NCBI GenBank assembly: GCA_017390125.1
Contig: JAFPCT010000196.1
Coordinates: 1 to 5,673 of the forward strand
DNA: 5,673 nucleotides
Direction of reading: 5' to 3'
DNA from: Treponema sp.
GTDB lineage: Bacteria > Spirochaetota > Spirochaetia > Treponematales > Treponemataceae
Shown here: one piece after another, positions 1 through 5,673 of the stretch
Layout of the letters: every line of letters starts with the position of its first letter
Numbering within the stretch: the first letter of the stretch is position 1
The notes under the pieces: model-generated
The model's input: only the letters and a program-made list of their open reading frames with translations
Told to the model about the DNA's origin: nothing
Database searches by the model: none
Translations under genes and position numbers: made by a program

Positions 1-702
1 AAGACCTGACAGATAGATGACGCCGTCCCAGCCGTAGTTTTTGTCCATATCAGGGCCGAAATTTCCCAAAGTTGAAGATTTTTCAGTACGCTCTGTCTCG
101 CAGGCAATGGCCTGCTGATAAAAGAACAAAGCCTTTCTCTTCATTGATTCTGAAATGTATTCAAAATTGTGATCAGGAACCGCAAGATCAAGCTCATGGG
201 TAAGCCAAGAAAGCCTGAGAGAAAGGAATGCAGATTTCATTGTAGGAAGCAGATCCGGATTTAATTTTGAATAAGTAAGAAGCGCAAGATAATAGTAGGC
301 ACAGCCGTCAAAAAGGGAGCGCTCATGCTTGATATTGAAGTGAGGGAAAATAACATTTACCTTTTCTTTACGTTCATCACGGCTTTGAAAAAGCTTGTCC
401 ATGTCTTCTTTTTTCTTTATTTCCGAAAAATCCTGCCAGAGCAAAGCCGTATAGCAGTTCGGACATGCACCGATATCGTAAATCAACGGATAGATGCGGC
501 CGAATTTTGCAGAAGGCTCAAATATTCTGTGGAGATCGTCAGTAAGTCCGCCGGCAATCATTCGTCCGTTACCGCTTCTCATGACTTCCTTTTCGAAACT
601 TTTCTTGCACACAGGACAGATAACCTTGTCCTTCGAAAAATATGAAATCGCAGGCTTTTTCTTTTCAACCTGATTTTTCTTTTTGCTGGAAGAAGATACC
701 AT
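1..702 (-). CDS. DUF2225-family protein with two CPxC pairs (3' end outside window)
   Basis: The frame is open from an ATG at 702 to the left edge, giving 234 residues without a stop, so the C-terminus is missing. After a Ser/Lys-rich start (residues 2-16) comes CPVC at 29-32, then an Arg- and Gly-containing stretch, a YPLIYDIGACPNC segment ending at 83, and a helical remainder rich in Leu, Tyr and Lys. The two Cys pairs about 50 residues apart, the F three residues after the first pair, and the P..Y...CP.C segment match the DUF2225 pattern as I remember it. They probably bind one zinc ion. The usual CGY(A) after the second pair is CYTA here. There is no signal peptide or membrane segment, so the protein is probably cytoplasmic. 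The start is well supported: AGGTGA lies 2 bases upstream, overlapping the acpS stop, which implies translational coupling. The family has no established function that I can name. The zinc role and the link to its operon partners are inferences. Confidence 0.85.
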   Translation of the reverse strand, partial: MVSSSSKKKNQVEKKKPAISYFSKDKVICPVCKKSFEKEVMRSGNGRMIAGGLTDDLHRIFEPSAKFGRIYPLIYDIGACPNCYTALLWQDFSEIKKKEDMDKLFQSRDERKEKVNVIFPHFNIKHERSLFDGCAYYYLALLTYSKLNPDLLPTMKSAFLSLRLSWLTHELDLAVPDHNFEYISESMKRKALFFYQQAIACETERTEKSSTLGNFGPDMDKNYGWDGVIYLSGL

Positions 703-704
703 TC

Positions 705-710
705 TCACCT
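705..710 (-). promoter_or_regulatory. Ribosome binding site of the DUF2225-like gene, overlapping the acpS stop
   Basis: The minus strand reads AGGTGA, then GA, then ATG. The TGA inside this SD-like sequence is the acpS stop codon. The last six bases of acpS therefore also serve as the likely ribosome binding site of the next gene, which fits termination-reinitiation. The spacing is short, but it is acceptable if AGGTGA pairs with the 3' half of the AAGGAGGTGA consensus. This site decides the start at 702. Confidence 0.7.
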
Positions 711-1079
711 CGTTTCTATGACAACAAAAGCCGTAGCATATTCTTTTTCATGACTTAATGATACATGAATTATCGGTTTTTCGCATTTATTTTTTAACAG
801 TTCAAGAGCCTTGCCCTGTACAAAAAGCTCCGGCTGTCCGGAAGGTGCATTCTGAACATAAACATCCTTAAGGTCAAAACCGAATATCCCGGTGCCCATA
901 GCCTTTCCGAAAGCTTCTTTTGCCGCGAACCGGGCGGCATAATGCTCACAGGCAGATACAACTGAAGAGCAGGATTTCTTTTCGTTTTCATTGAAAAAAC
1001 GGTCTATCATTTCCTGTCGGGAAACCCATTTTTCAAAGCGGGAAACTTTTGTAATGTCTACGCCGATACCTATAATCAT
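705..1079 (-). CDS. acpS: Holo-[acyl-carrier-protein] synthase
   Basis: AcpS moves the 4'-phosphopantetheine arm of coenzyme A onto the conserved serine of apo-ACP, making the carrier competent for fatty acid synthesis. The 124-residue length is normal for the compact trimeric bacterial AcpS type. The family signatures are present in order: GIGVDI at 4-9 with the Mg-binding Asp8, ARFAAKEAFGKA at 49-60 with the second metal ligand Glu55 and Lys59, GQPEL at 81-85, and HVSLSHEKEYA at 105-115. The ATG at 1079 places GIGVDI three residues in, as expected for this family. The SD is weak (AAGG at 1089-1092). The gene starts 23 bases after the ybbR stop and its own stop codon is embedded in the SD of the following gene, so it probably sits mid-operon. 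All expected key residues are present, so the enzyme is likely active. AcpS genes lie in varied neighbourhoods in different bacteria, so its place here need not imply a functional link to c-di-AMP. Confidence 0.97.
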   Translation of the reverse strand: MIIGIGVDITKVSRFEKWVSRQEMIDRFFNENEKKSCSSVVSACEHYAARFAAKEAFGKAMGTGIFGFDLKDVYVQNAPSGQPELFVQGKALELLKNKCEKPIIHVSLSHEKEYATAFVVIETR

Positions 1080-1102
1080 AGCCGTCCGCCTTAGATCAAG
1101 TT

Positions 1103-2137
1103 CTATTCGCCTGTTTCTGTTTCAGGCGGCACTTTTTCTGCATCCTGCAGAGTTTCTTCTGATGCCTGCTGCACTTCTTCCGCATTTTCATAAACATCCC
1201 GCTCCACAACAGTTACAGTAACTGTCTCAGCTGTCTTTTCAGAAAGAGCCATGGTGCGAGGATAAGCAATATTAACAGGAATTTCATAGGTACCAGGCTC
1301 CGTCACGGAAGAAAAATCAAGTGATACCGTATCCTGCTCCACAGAGAAGCGTTCAAGAGCCGGAACAGTACCGGCAAGCTTAAATGAAACGGCAGGAATC
1401 TGGGATTCAACGGACAAAGTCTCCGAAAGGTTCAGGACAGAAGGAATTATATCCTTGAAGTCTTTTGAATCAGTAGCCGGAACAACTGTAACAGTTACCT
1501 TGAAATCACTTTCAGGCATTACCATGACCTTTGAATTTATATTGTCCAGTTTAACTTCCTGGGTAAAGTTTTTTGCGGCATTCGAGACAATGACTTTTCT
1601 TGTGGTTATGAACTTTGTCTTCTCAATCATTTTTGAAGGCCCTACAACCTTTACCGTTGAAGGACTTATCTCTACATTTGAAATCGTATAGCCGTGCTCC
1701 ACCTCCCCGGAAAGAGCAGCCTTCACAGGAATGTATGCCAAAGCCTTGGTATCAAGATCAATTTCTATTGAATCCGGCTTTGCAGAATATTCAAGAGGAT
1801 CAAGAAGTATGAGGCCTTCGCTCAATGAGATTGAAATCGGCACTCGGTAACGGCCGGTCTCTGTATACTCATCAAGGTTTACAGAGGCAAACACGCTTGA
1901 GCTGCTGATTCCCGGCATGTTCTCTGCTTTCGTACGAATCGTAACTTTTACAAACCGAGGAACTTCAGAAGCCGGCATCATAAGACCGGAAGCCTCAACT
2001 TTAAGCGGAACGGTGAAAACCTTCCTTTCAAGACTGGAAACCCTGTTAAATACATAAAGGACAATGGAAAGGATAATGCAGATAATTTTCTGAGGCCAGT
2101 TCTCGAACAGACGCTCATTCAGCTTTTTTGTGCTCAT
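1103..2137 (-). CDS. ybbR: YbbR-domain protein, likely CdaR-type regulator of the diadenylate cyclase
   Basis: This 344-residue protein is anchored by one membrane segment at about residues 18-31, preceded by a basic N-terminus (KK at 4-5). The rest therefore probably faces the periplasm. After the anchor come beta-rich YbbR-like repeats. The clearest spans about 132-219 and contains the typical VEISPSTVKVVGP stretch (155-167), followed by a segment like IEKTKFITTRKVIVS. A first repeat spans about 40-128, and a third, weaker one spans about 245-311. The last 30 residues (315-344) are acidic and rich in Glu, Ala and Thr, probably disordered. In Firmicutes, YbbR/CdaR binds the membrane cyclase CdaA and modulates c-di-AMP synthesis. 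The same role is inferred here from its position directly after the cyclase. The ATG at 2137 lies inside the cyclase gene (23-base overlap) and has a strong GGAGG SD nine bases upstream. The sequence is diverged from the Firmicutes proteins, so the direction of regulation cannot be predicted. Confidence 0.9.
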   Translation of the reverse strand: MSTKKLNERLFENWPQKIICIILSIVLYVFNRVSSLERKVFTVPLKVEASGLMMPASEVPRFVKVTIRTKAENMPGISSSSVFASVNLDEYTETGRYRVPISISLSEGLILLDPLEYSAKPDSIEIDLDTKALAYIPVKAALSGEVEHGYTISNVEISPSTVKVVGPSKMIEKTKFITTRKVIVSNAAKNFTQEVKLDNINSKVMVMPESDFKVTVTVVPATDSKDFKDIIPSVLNLSETLSVESQIPAVSFKLAGTVPALERFSVEQDTVSLDFSSVTEPGTYEIPVNIAYPRTMALSEKTAETVTVTVVERDVYENAEEVQQASEETLQDAEKVPPETETGE

Positions 2138-2930
2138 CTATTGTATCCTCCACATTGTATGAGTCAGGTGTAATGTCCAGAAGGTTCTCAAGAATTTTCG
2201 TTATCTCCGGGACAGAAAGGTCGTAATGAAGCTTTGAATCATAAGCAAGGCTCAAGGCCCCGGATTCTTCCGATACAACAAGTATTACAGAATCACTTAT
2301 TTCCGAAAGACCGAGAGCCGCCCTGTGCCTGGTTCCGAAGGTCTTCTTTATGTCGTACTGCTCGCTGAGAGGAAGGAAACATCCGGCAGCAACCAGTTTG
2401 CCTCCGAGAATGAAACAAGCACCGTCATGAAGAGGCGTATCCATTCCGAAGATCGTTACCAGAAGGCTTGATGAAAGGTCTGCGTTCAATTTTGTACCAG
2501 TCTGGACAATATCGTCATGTTTTGTGTGCCGCAGGAAAACAGCGAGCATTCCCCTCTTCTGTTTTGAAAGCATTTCGGCGGCAATAAGAACAGAGTCAAC
2601 GTAGGTATGCTTTGATCTTGTACCAAAAGCAAACCACTGGTTCTGCCCGAGCCTTAAAACCATCTTTCGAATTTCAGGCTGGAATACAATGGCAAAACCT
2701 ACGAACAGCAGCGGTGCAATTCCGTTAAAAATCCATAGCAGTGTTTCAAGCTGAAGGCTCATTGCAATTACATAAGAAACAAGAACCAGAACACCGGCTT
2801 TTATAATCTGCATTCCGTTTGTCTTTACGATAACTTCATAAGCCTTGTACAGAATGAAGGCAAGTATAAGAACGTCCATGATAGGGCGCAAAAAATTGTA
2901 CATCGCTATTAAACTGTCTATAGATTTCAA
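2115..2930 (-). CDS. cdaA: CdaA/DacA-type membrane diadenylate cyclase (c-di-AMP synthase)
   Basis: The enzyme condenses two ATP into cyclic di-AMP. The 271-residue length fits the CdaA class. Three membrane segments are visible at about 17-35, 42-59 and 64-83, followed by QPEIRK (84-89), the usual junction to the cytoplasmic DAC (DisA_N) domain. The catalytic signatures are intact: the DGA motif in PLHDGA (166-171), the RHR motif in GTRHRAALGLSE (199-210), and the SEESG stretch (220-224) with its acidic residues. Catalytic activity is therefore expected. The likely start is TTG at 2930, because AAGGTGG lies just upstream. The next in-frame ATG (2903, residue 10) has no visible SD and would shorten the segment before the first membrane helix. 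The gene begins 12 bases after folP and overlaps ybbR by 23 bases, the same partner pairing as in Firmicutes cdaA-cdaR. A cyclase next to folP is, as I recall, also seen in other phyla such as Bacteroidetes. No c-di-AMP phosphodiesterase or receptor is in the window. Confidence 0.96.
   Translation of the reverse strand: MKSIDSLIAMYNFLRPIMDVLILAFILYKAYEVIVKTNGMQIIKAGVLVLVSYVIAMSLQLETLLWIFNGIAPLLFVGFAIVFQPEIRKMVLRLGQNQWFAFGTRSKHTYVDSVLIAAEMLSKQKRGMLAVFLRHTKHDDIVQTGTKLNADLSSSLLVTIFGMDTPLHDGACFILGGKLVAAGCFLPLSEQYDIKKTFGTRHRAALGLSEISDSVILVVSEESGALSLAYDSKLHYDLSVPEITKILENLLDITPDSYNVEDTIDEHKKAE
2147..2151 (-). promoter_or_regulatory. Strong internal ribosome binding site for ybbR within the cyclase gene
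   Basis: The minus strand shows GGAGG, then nine bases, then the ATG at 2137. The site lies in the last codons of the cyclase gene, before its stop at 2115-2117. It fixes the ybbR start and shows that the 23-base overlap is used, not an artefact of choosing too early a start. Ribosomes finishing the cyclase would pass over the site, so coupling of the two products is likely. Confidence 0.8.
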
Positions 2931-2934
2931 TTTT

Positions 2935-2941
2935 CCACCTT
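2935..2941 (-). promoter_or_regulatory. Ribosome binding site supporting a TTG start for the cyclase
   Basis: The minus strand reads AAGGTGG, then AAAA, then TTG, all within the gap after the folP stop. The spacing is on the short side but works if AGGTG pairs with the 3' part of the SD consensus. It favours the TTG at 2930 over the downstream ATG at 2903, which lacks a comparable site. Confidence 0.65.
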
Positions 2942-2942
2942 A

Positions 2943-3761
2943 CTAACTATTAATATACCTCAAGACTTTTAAAGTATCTACTGTTTCTTTTACATCATGA
3001 ACCCTTACCATTGACGCTCCCTTCATGACGGAAAGAATGTCGGCGCAAAGGGTTCCGTAAAGACGGTCCTCAACTGCCCGCCCGGTCATCTCTCCAATAC
3101 AAGTTTTTCTGGAAAGTGCCATAAGGATCGGATATTTTTTATCGCAGAGGTTTCCTGTATTTTTTATAAGCTCCACATTGGCCTTAAGGTCTTTTCCGAA
3201 TCCAATTCCCGGATCTACGATTATTTTTTCAGGAGCAATTCCTTTTGACACTGCATAATCAGCCCTCTCCTTAAGATAGGTGTTCACAATCTCAAAAGCA
3301 CCTTCCGAAACTGCATGATCCTGCATTGAGACAGGAAGTCCTTTTTTGTGCATGAGAATCACAGGAATTTTTTCCTCTGCACAGAAAGAAGCCATTTCAG
3401 CATCATCCTCAAGGGCTGAAATGTCATTCAGTATATCCGCTCCTGCGTCAAGAGCGGCTTTCATTACATTTTTTTTTCGGGTATCAACTGAAATAGGAAT
3501 ATCAGATTCTGCACGGATTTTTTCAATGACAGGAATAAGCCTTGAAAGCTCCTCTTCTTCTGAAACGTACTGGCTTCCAGGACGGGTTGACTCCGCACCG
3601 ACATCAAGTATGTCCGCCCCTTCCTCAACAAGCTGAAGGGCACGCTCCACACCTCCGCGGCTGTTCTTGAAAAATGAATCCGGAGTTACATTCACGATTC
3701 CCATGACAAAGGCTGGAAGCTCAGTCTTTATGATCCTGTTTTTTAGAGGCAAAGACAACAT
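2943..3761 (-). CDS. folP: Dihydropteroate synthase
   Basis: DHPS joins p-aminobenzoate to 6-hydroxymethyl-7,8-dihydropterin pyrophosphate to give dihydropteroate in folate synthesis, and is the sulfonamide target. The protein has 272 residues, normal for the TIM-barrel enzyme. Family motifs appear in order: MGIVNVTPDSF (20-30, with Asn24 near the metal/pyrophosphate site), DVGAESTRPGS (53-63), SVDTRK (91-96), NDIS (112-115), LMHKKG (136-141), DPGIGFGK (183-190), SRK (217-219) and RVHDV (253-257). The pterin-binding residues expected in these motifs are present, so it looks functional. Loop 1 reads FFKNSRGG instead of the common FSDGG type. The ATG at 3761 has a clear SD, GGGGAG at 3767-3772, five bases upstream. 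The gene sits 20 bases after dxs and 12 bases before the cyclase, so cotranscription is likely. A run of nine A residues (positions 3469-3477) lies in the codons for Arg95-Asn98. No other folate gene is in the window. Confidence 0.97.
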   Translation of the reverse strand: MLSLPLKNRIIKTELPAFVMGIVNVTPDSFFKNSRGGVERALQLVEEGADILDVGAESTRPGSQYVSEEEELSRLIPVIEKIRAESDIPISVDTRKKNVMKAALDAGADILNDISALEDDAEMASFCAEEKIPVILMHKKGLPVSMQDHAVSEGAFEIVNTYLKERADYAVSKGIAPEKIIVDPGIGFGKDLKANVELIKNTGNLCDKKYPILMALSRKTCIGEMTGRAVEDRLYGTLCADILSVMKGASMVRVHDVKETVDTLKVLRYINS

Positions 3762-3766
3762 ACAAT

Positions 3767-3772
3767 CTCCCC
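3767..3772 (-). promoter_or_regulatory. Ribosome binding site of folP
   Basis: The minus strand reads GGGGAG five bases before the ATG at 3761, in the 20-base gap after the dxs stop. It sets the folP start. The gap is too short for a terminator, and I see no -10/-35 pair in it, which supports read-through from dxs. Confidence 0.75.
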
Positions 3773-3781
3773 ATAAATTAT

Positions 3782-5673
3782 CTATCTAGAAGCAGCGCCT
3801 TTTTGTATAAGTTCAAGAGAAACATTTTTAAGCTCTTCCGGCGTAATACCAGCTTCTGCACAAACTTCTCCCCTGCTGCCCTGGGCATAATACTTTTCAG
3901 GGAAAGCTTTTACTGCAAAATTTGTAATTCCGTTTTCTGCACAGATTGCAGCAAGTCTCTCGCTTATTCCGCCGGTAATTATTCCGTCCTCAACAAAAAC
4001 AATACCGTCATATTTCCTTGCAATGGAAATGAAATATTCAGAATCTAAAGGCTTTATGAAACGGAGAGTATATATGTCGGCAACAACGTCACAGAAAGAA
4101 AGAGAACGGCCCGCATTAAGGACTTCCGAAAACATTCCGCCTGTACATACAAACAGAATCTTTTTGCAGTGCACGTCATTTTCCTCTGCATCGTCATCAG
4201 GAGCAAAGGCAGGTTCGTAATCTGCCGCAGGCACAAGAATTCCGCGGCCTTCCTGTACAGGAGCACAGAAACATTCCAGTTCCGTAGGACAGGACATTTT
4301 AGGATAGCGGATTACAGTTGAATTCTCCGCGTCAGAAGCATAATTAAGGCATAAATCCAGATCTGCGGCAGAAGCAGGACTCATTATGCGGAGGTTTGGA
4401 ACAGGACGGAACAATGCAATGTCAAATATTCCCTGATGGGTCTCGCCGTCAGAAGGAACAGCACCTGCCCTGTCCAGCACAAAAATCGCCTTGAAGTTCT
4501 GGAGAGAAATATCATGAATTATCTGGTCAACAGCACGCTGAATGAAAGTTGAATAGATGCAGACTATCGGAAGCATTCCTCCTTTTGCCAGTCCCCCGGC
4601 AAAAGTCACAGCATGCTCCTCTGCAATGCCTACATCAAAAAAACGGTCCGGATAATGACGGGAAAAAGGAGCAAGCCCTGTCCCCTTTGCCATTGCGGCT
4701 GTTATGCAGGCAATGTCATTGCGTTTTTCTGCAAGCTTCATGAGAGATGAGCTGAAAGCTTCCGTAAAGCTTACGGTGTCGAATTTTTCTACAGTTCCGT
4801 CTGAAGCAATGAAAGGACCGATTCCATGGAAGCGCTCAGGATTGTGCTCTGCCGGACTGTATCCCTTTCCTTTTTTAGTTACTACATGAACTACAACAGG
4901 ACGGGTCATACGCTTTACTCTGGAAAGCACCAGAATAAGCTCCTTTATGTCATGACCGTTCAAAGGTCCTACGTATTCAAAACCAAGGTCAGTAAAAAAA
5001 TTGTTTGAGAGAAAGAATCCTTTAAGTCCCCTCTTGAACCGGTATACAAATTTCGTAAGGAATTTATTTATTCCCGGAGTTTTTCTGACAAGCCAGTCTA
5101 TGTTATGCCGGAAAGACTGGTAATGACGGGTCATTGTAAGGCTGCTGAGATAGCGGGAAATTGCACCGGTATTCTGATCAATTGACATCTGATTGTCGTT
5201 CAGTATTACAACCAGATCCCGGGAAATCTGGCCGGCGTTGGACAGTGCCTCCAGGGCAAGACCTCCGGTAAGAGCTCCGTCGCCTATTATGCACACTGAT
5301 TTTCCGCTTTTTCCGAGAAGCCGGCGGGCCATTTCCAGTCCCAGGGCAGAAGAAATTGAAGTTGACGAATGACCGTTATCAAAAAAATCGTGAATGCTCT
5401 CGCTCTGCTTTGTAAAGCCGGAAAGTCCGTCCTTCTGTCTGAGCGTACTGAAACTGTGGTAGCGGCCGGTGAGAAGTTTATGTGCATAACACTGATGGCT
5501 TACGTCAAATATAAGAGCGTCCTCAGGACTGTTGAAAACCCTGTGGAGGGAAATTGTAAGCTCTACGATTCCCAGGTTACTAGCCAGATGTCCGCCATTT
5601 TTTCCCACAACTTCTATTATTGCATGCCGAATTTCCTCAGCAAGGGCATTCAGCTGTCCGACGGAAAGAGACT
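3782..5673 (-). CDS. dxs: 1-deoxy-D-xylulose-5-phosphate synthase (5' end outside window)
   Basis: DXS condenses pyruvate and glyceraldehyde 3-phosphate, using thiamine diphosphate, in the first step of the MEP isoprenoid pathway; DXP also feeds thiamine and pyridoxal synthesis. The frame is open to the window edge, giving 629 visible residues. The first ones (LNALAEEIRHAIIEV) still align with the DXS N-terminus, so only about 15-30 residues are missing. A GTG at 5608 is internal, not the start. Visible positions: GGHLASNLG (26-34) with catalytic His28; GHSSTS (100-105); the ThDP/Mg motif GDG (130-132) to NDN (158-160); FHG (281-283); IAEEHAVTFAGG with catalytic Glu351; YSTF..R (Tyr373, Arg379); DGETHQG (408-414); RYP (455-457). 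The C-terminal transketolase-like domain follows and the protein ends ...GAASR. All three DXS domains are present and the key residues match the E. coli enzyme as I remember it. An acidic stretch at about 481-501 appears to be an insertion in the linker before the C-terminal domain. It is the most upstream gene visible in this operon; its promoter lies outside. Confidence 0.97.
   Translation of the reverse strand, partial: SLSVGQLNALAEEIRHAIIEVVGKNGGHLASNLGIVELTISLHRVFNSPEDALIFDVSHQCYAHKLLTGRYHSFSTLRQKDGLSGFTKQSESIHDFFDNGHSSTSISSALGLEMARRLLGKSGKSVCIIGDGALTGGLALEALSNAGQISRDLVVILNDNQMSIDQNTGAISRYLSSLTMTRHYQSFRHNIDWLVRKTPGINKFLTKFVYRFKRGLKGFFLSNNFFTDLGFEYVGPLNGHDIKELILVLSRVKRMTRPVVVHVVTKKGKGYSPAEHNPERFHGIGPFIASDGTVEKFDTVSFTEAFSSSLMKLAEKRNDIACITAAMAKGTGLAPFSRHYPDRFFDVGIAEEHAVTFAGGLAKGGMLPIVCIYSTFIQRAVDQIIHDISLQNFKAIFVLDRAGAVPSDGETHQGIFDIALFRPVPNLRIMSPASAADLDLCLNYASDAENSTVIRYPKMSCPTELECFCAPVQEGRGILVPAADYEPAFAPDDDAEENDVHCKKILFVCTGGMFSEVLNAGRSLSFCDVVADIYTLRFIKPLDSEYFISIARKYDGIVFVEDGIITGGISERLAAICAENGITNFAVKAFPEKYYAQGSRGEVCAEAGITPEELKNVSLELIQKGAASR

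Noticed and set aside
325..645. Plus-strand open frame of 106 codons opposite the DUF2225-like gene
   Set aside because: It lies wholly opposite a minus-strand frame with the Cys pairs and family pattern of DUF2225, its product is low in recognisable features, and it is antisense to a well-supported gene with a good SD.
1080..1102. A possible small regulatory element between ybbR and acpS
   Set aside because: Only 23 bases, with a weak SD (AAGG) and no palindrome or repeat that stands out.
3346..3636. Plus-strand open frame of 96 codons opposite folP
   Set aside because: Its product is extremely Ser-rich, as expected when a conserved coding sequence is read on the opposite strand, and it overlaps the essential DHPS motifs entirely.
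3652..3674. Altered loop 1 of DHPS (FFKNSRGG) as a sign of sulfonamide resistance
   Set aside because: Non-FSDGG loops occur naturally in diverged DHPS enzymes, and the sequence alone does not show an acquired sul-type enzyme; the gene sits in its operon with matching sequence style.
3762..3781. A possible promoter or terminator between dxs and folP
   Set aside because: The 20-base gap is filled mostly by an SD and AT-rich bases; there is no hairpin with a T run and no recognisable -35/-10 pair.
5606..5608. GTG as the start codon of dxs
   Set aside because: The 21 codons upstream to the window edge encode sequence typical of the DXS N-terminus, so the true start is outside the window.
1..5673. 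Mobile elements, CRISPR array, tRNA/rRNA, phage or toxin-antitoxin genes
   Set aside because: Virtually all of the window is covered by six minus-strand core genes with gaps of 23 bases or fewer; I saw no spaced direct repeats, terminal inverted repeats, transposase motifs or RNA gene signatures on either strand.

Overview
The window is a compact, single-direction stretch of bacterial housekeeping genes. Every gene lies on the minus strand, so transcription runs from position 5673 towards position 1. In transcription order the genes are: dxs (first enzyme of the MEP isoprenoid pathway, 5' end cut by the window), folP (dihydropteroate synthase), a CdaA/DacA-type membrane diadenylate cyclase (c-di-AMP synthase), its YbbR/CdaR-type partner, acpS (holo-ACP synthase), and a DUF2225-like protein with two Cys pairs that runs off the left edge.

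The most likely source is a spirochaete of the genus Treponema or a close relative. This is an inference from the general style of the proteins and the recalled gene neighbourhood, not from a search. DXS argues against Borrelia, which uses the mevalonate route. No rRNA, tRNA or other marker in the window allows a firmer placement.

Region by region: 5673-3782 is dxs, complete except for roughly the first 15-30 residues. A 20-base gap with a good Shine-Dalgarno (SD) sequence leads to folP (3761-2943). Twelve bases later the cyclase starts, apparently on TTG (2930-2115). The ybbR gene (2137-1103) begins inside the cyclase gene with a 23-base overlap and its own strong SD. acpS follows after 23 bases (1079-705), and its stop codon is part of the SD of the last gene, which starts 2 bases further on (702 to the window edge). 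No gap exceeds 23 bases, and I saw no terminator or convincing promoter, so the six genes look like part of one operon whose two ends lie outside the window.

The genes serve envelope and precursor metabolism: isoprenoids for lipid carriers and quinones, folate, c-di-AMP signalling (linked in other bacteria to cell-wall and osmotic homeostasis), and activation of acyl carrier protein for lipid synthesis. The cyclase/YbbR pair is the regulatory core. Unlike the well-known Firmicutes cdaA-cdaR-glmM operon, no glmM follows; acpS and the DUF2225-like gene occupy that position. I found no mobile element, CRISPR array, RNA gene, toxin-antitoxin pair or clearly novel system. The points worth a second look are modest: the gene order, an acidic insertion in DXS, an A9 run in folP, the translation-start arrangements, and the poorly understood DUF2225-like gene.
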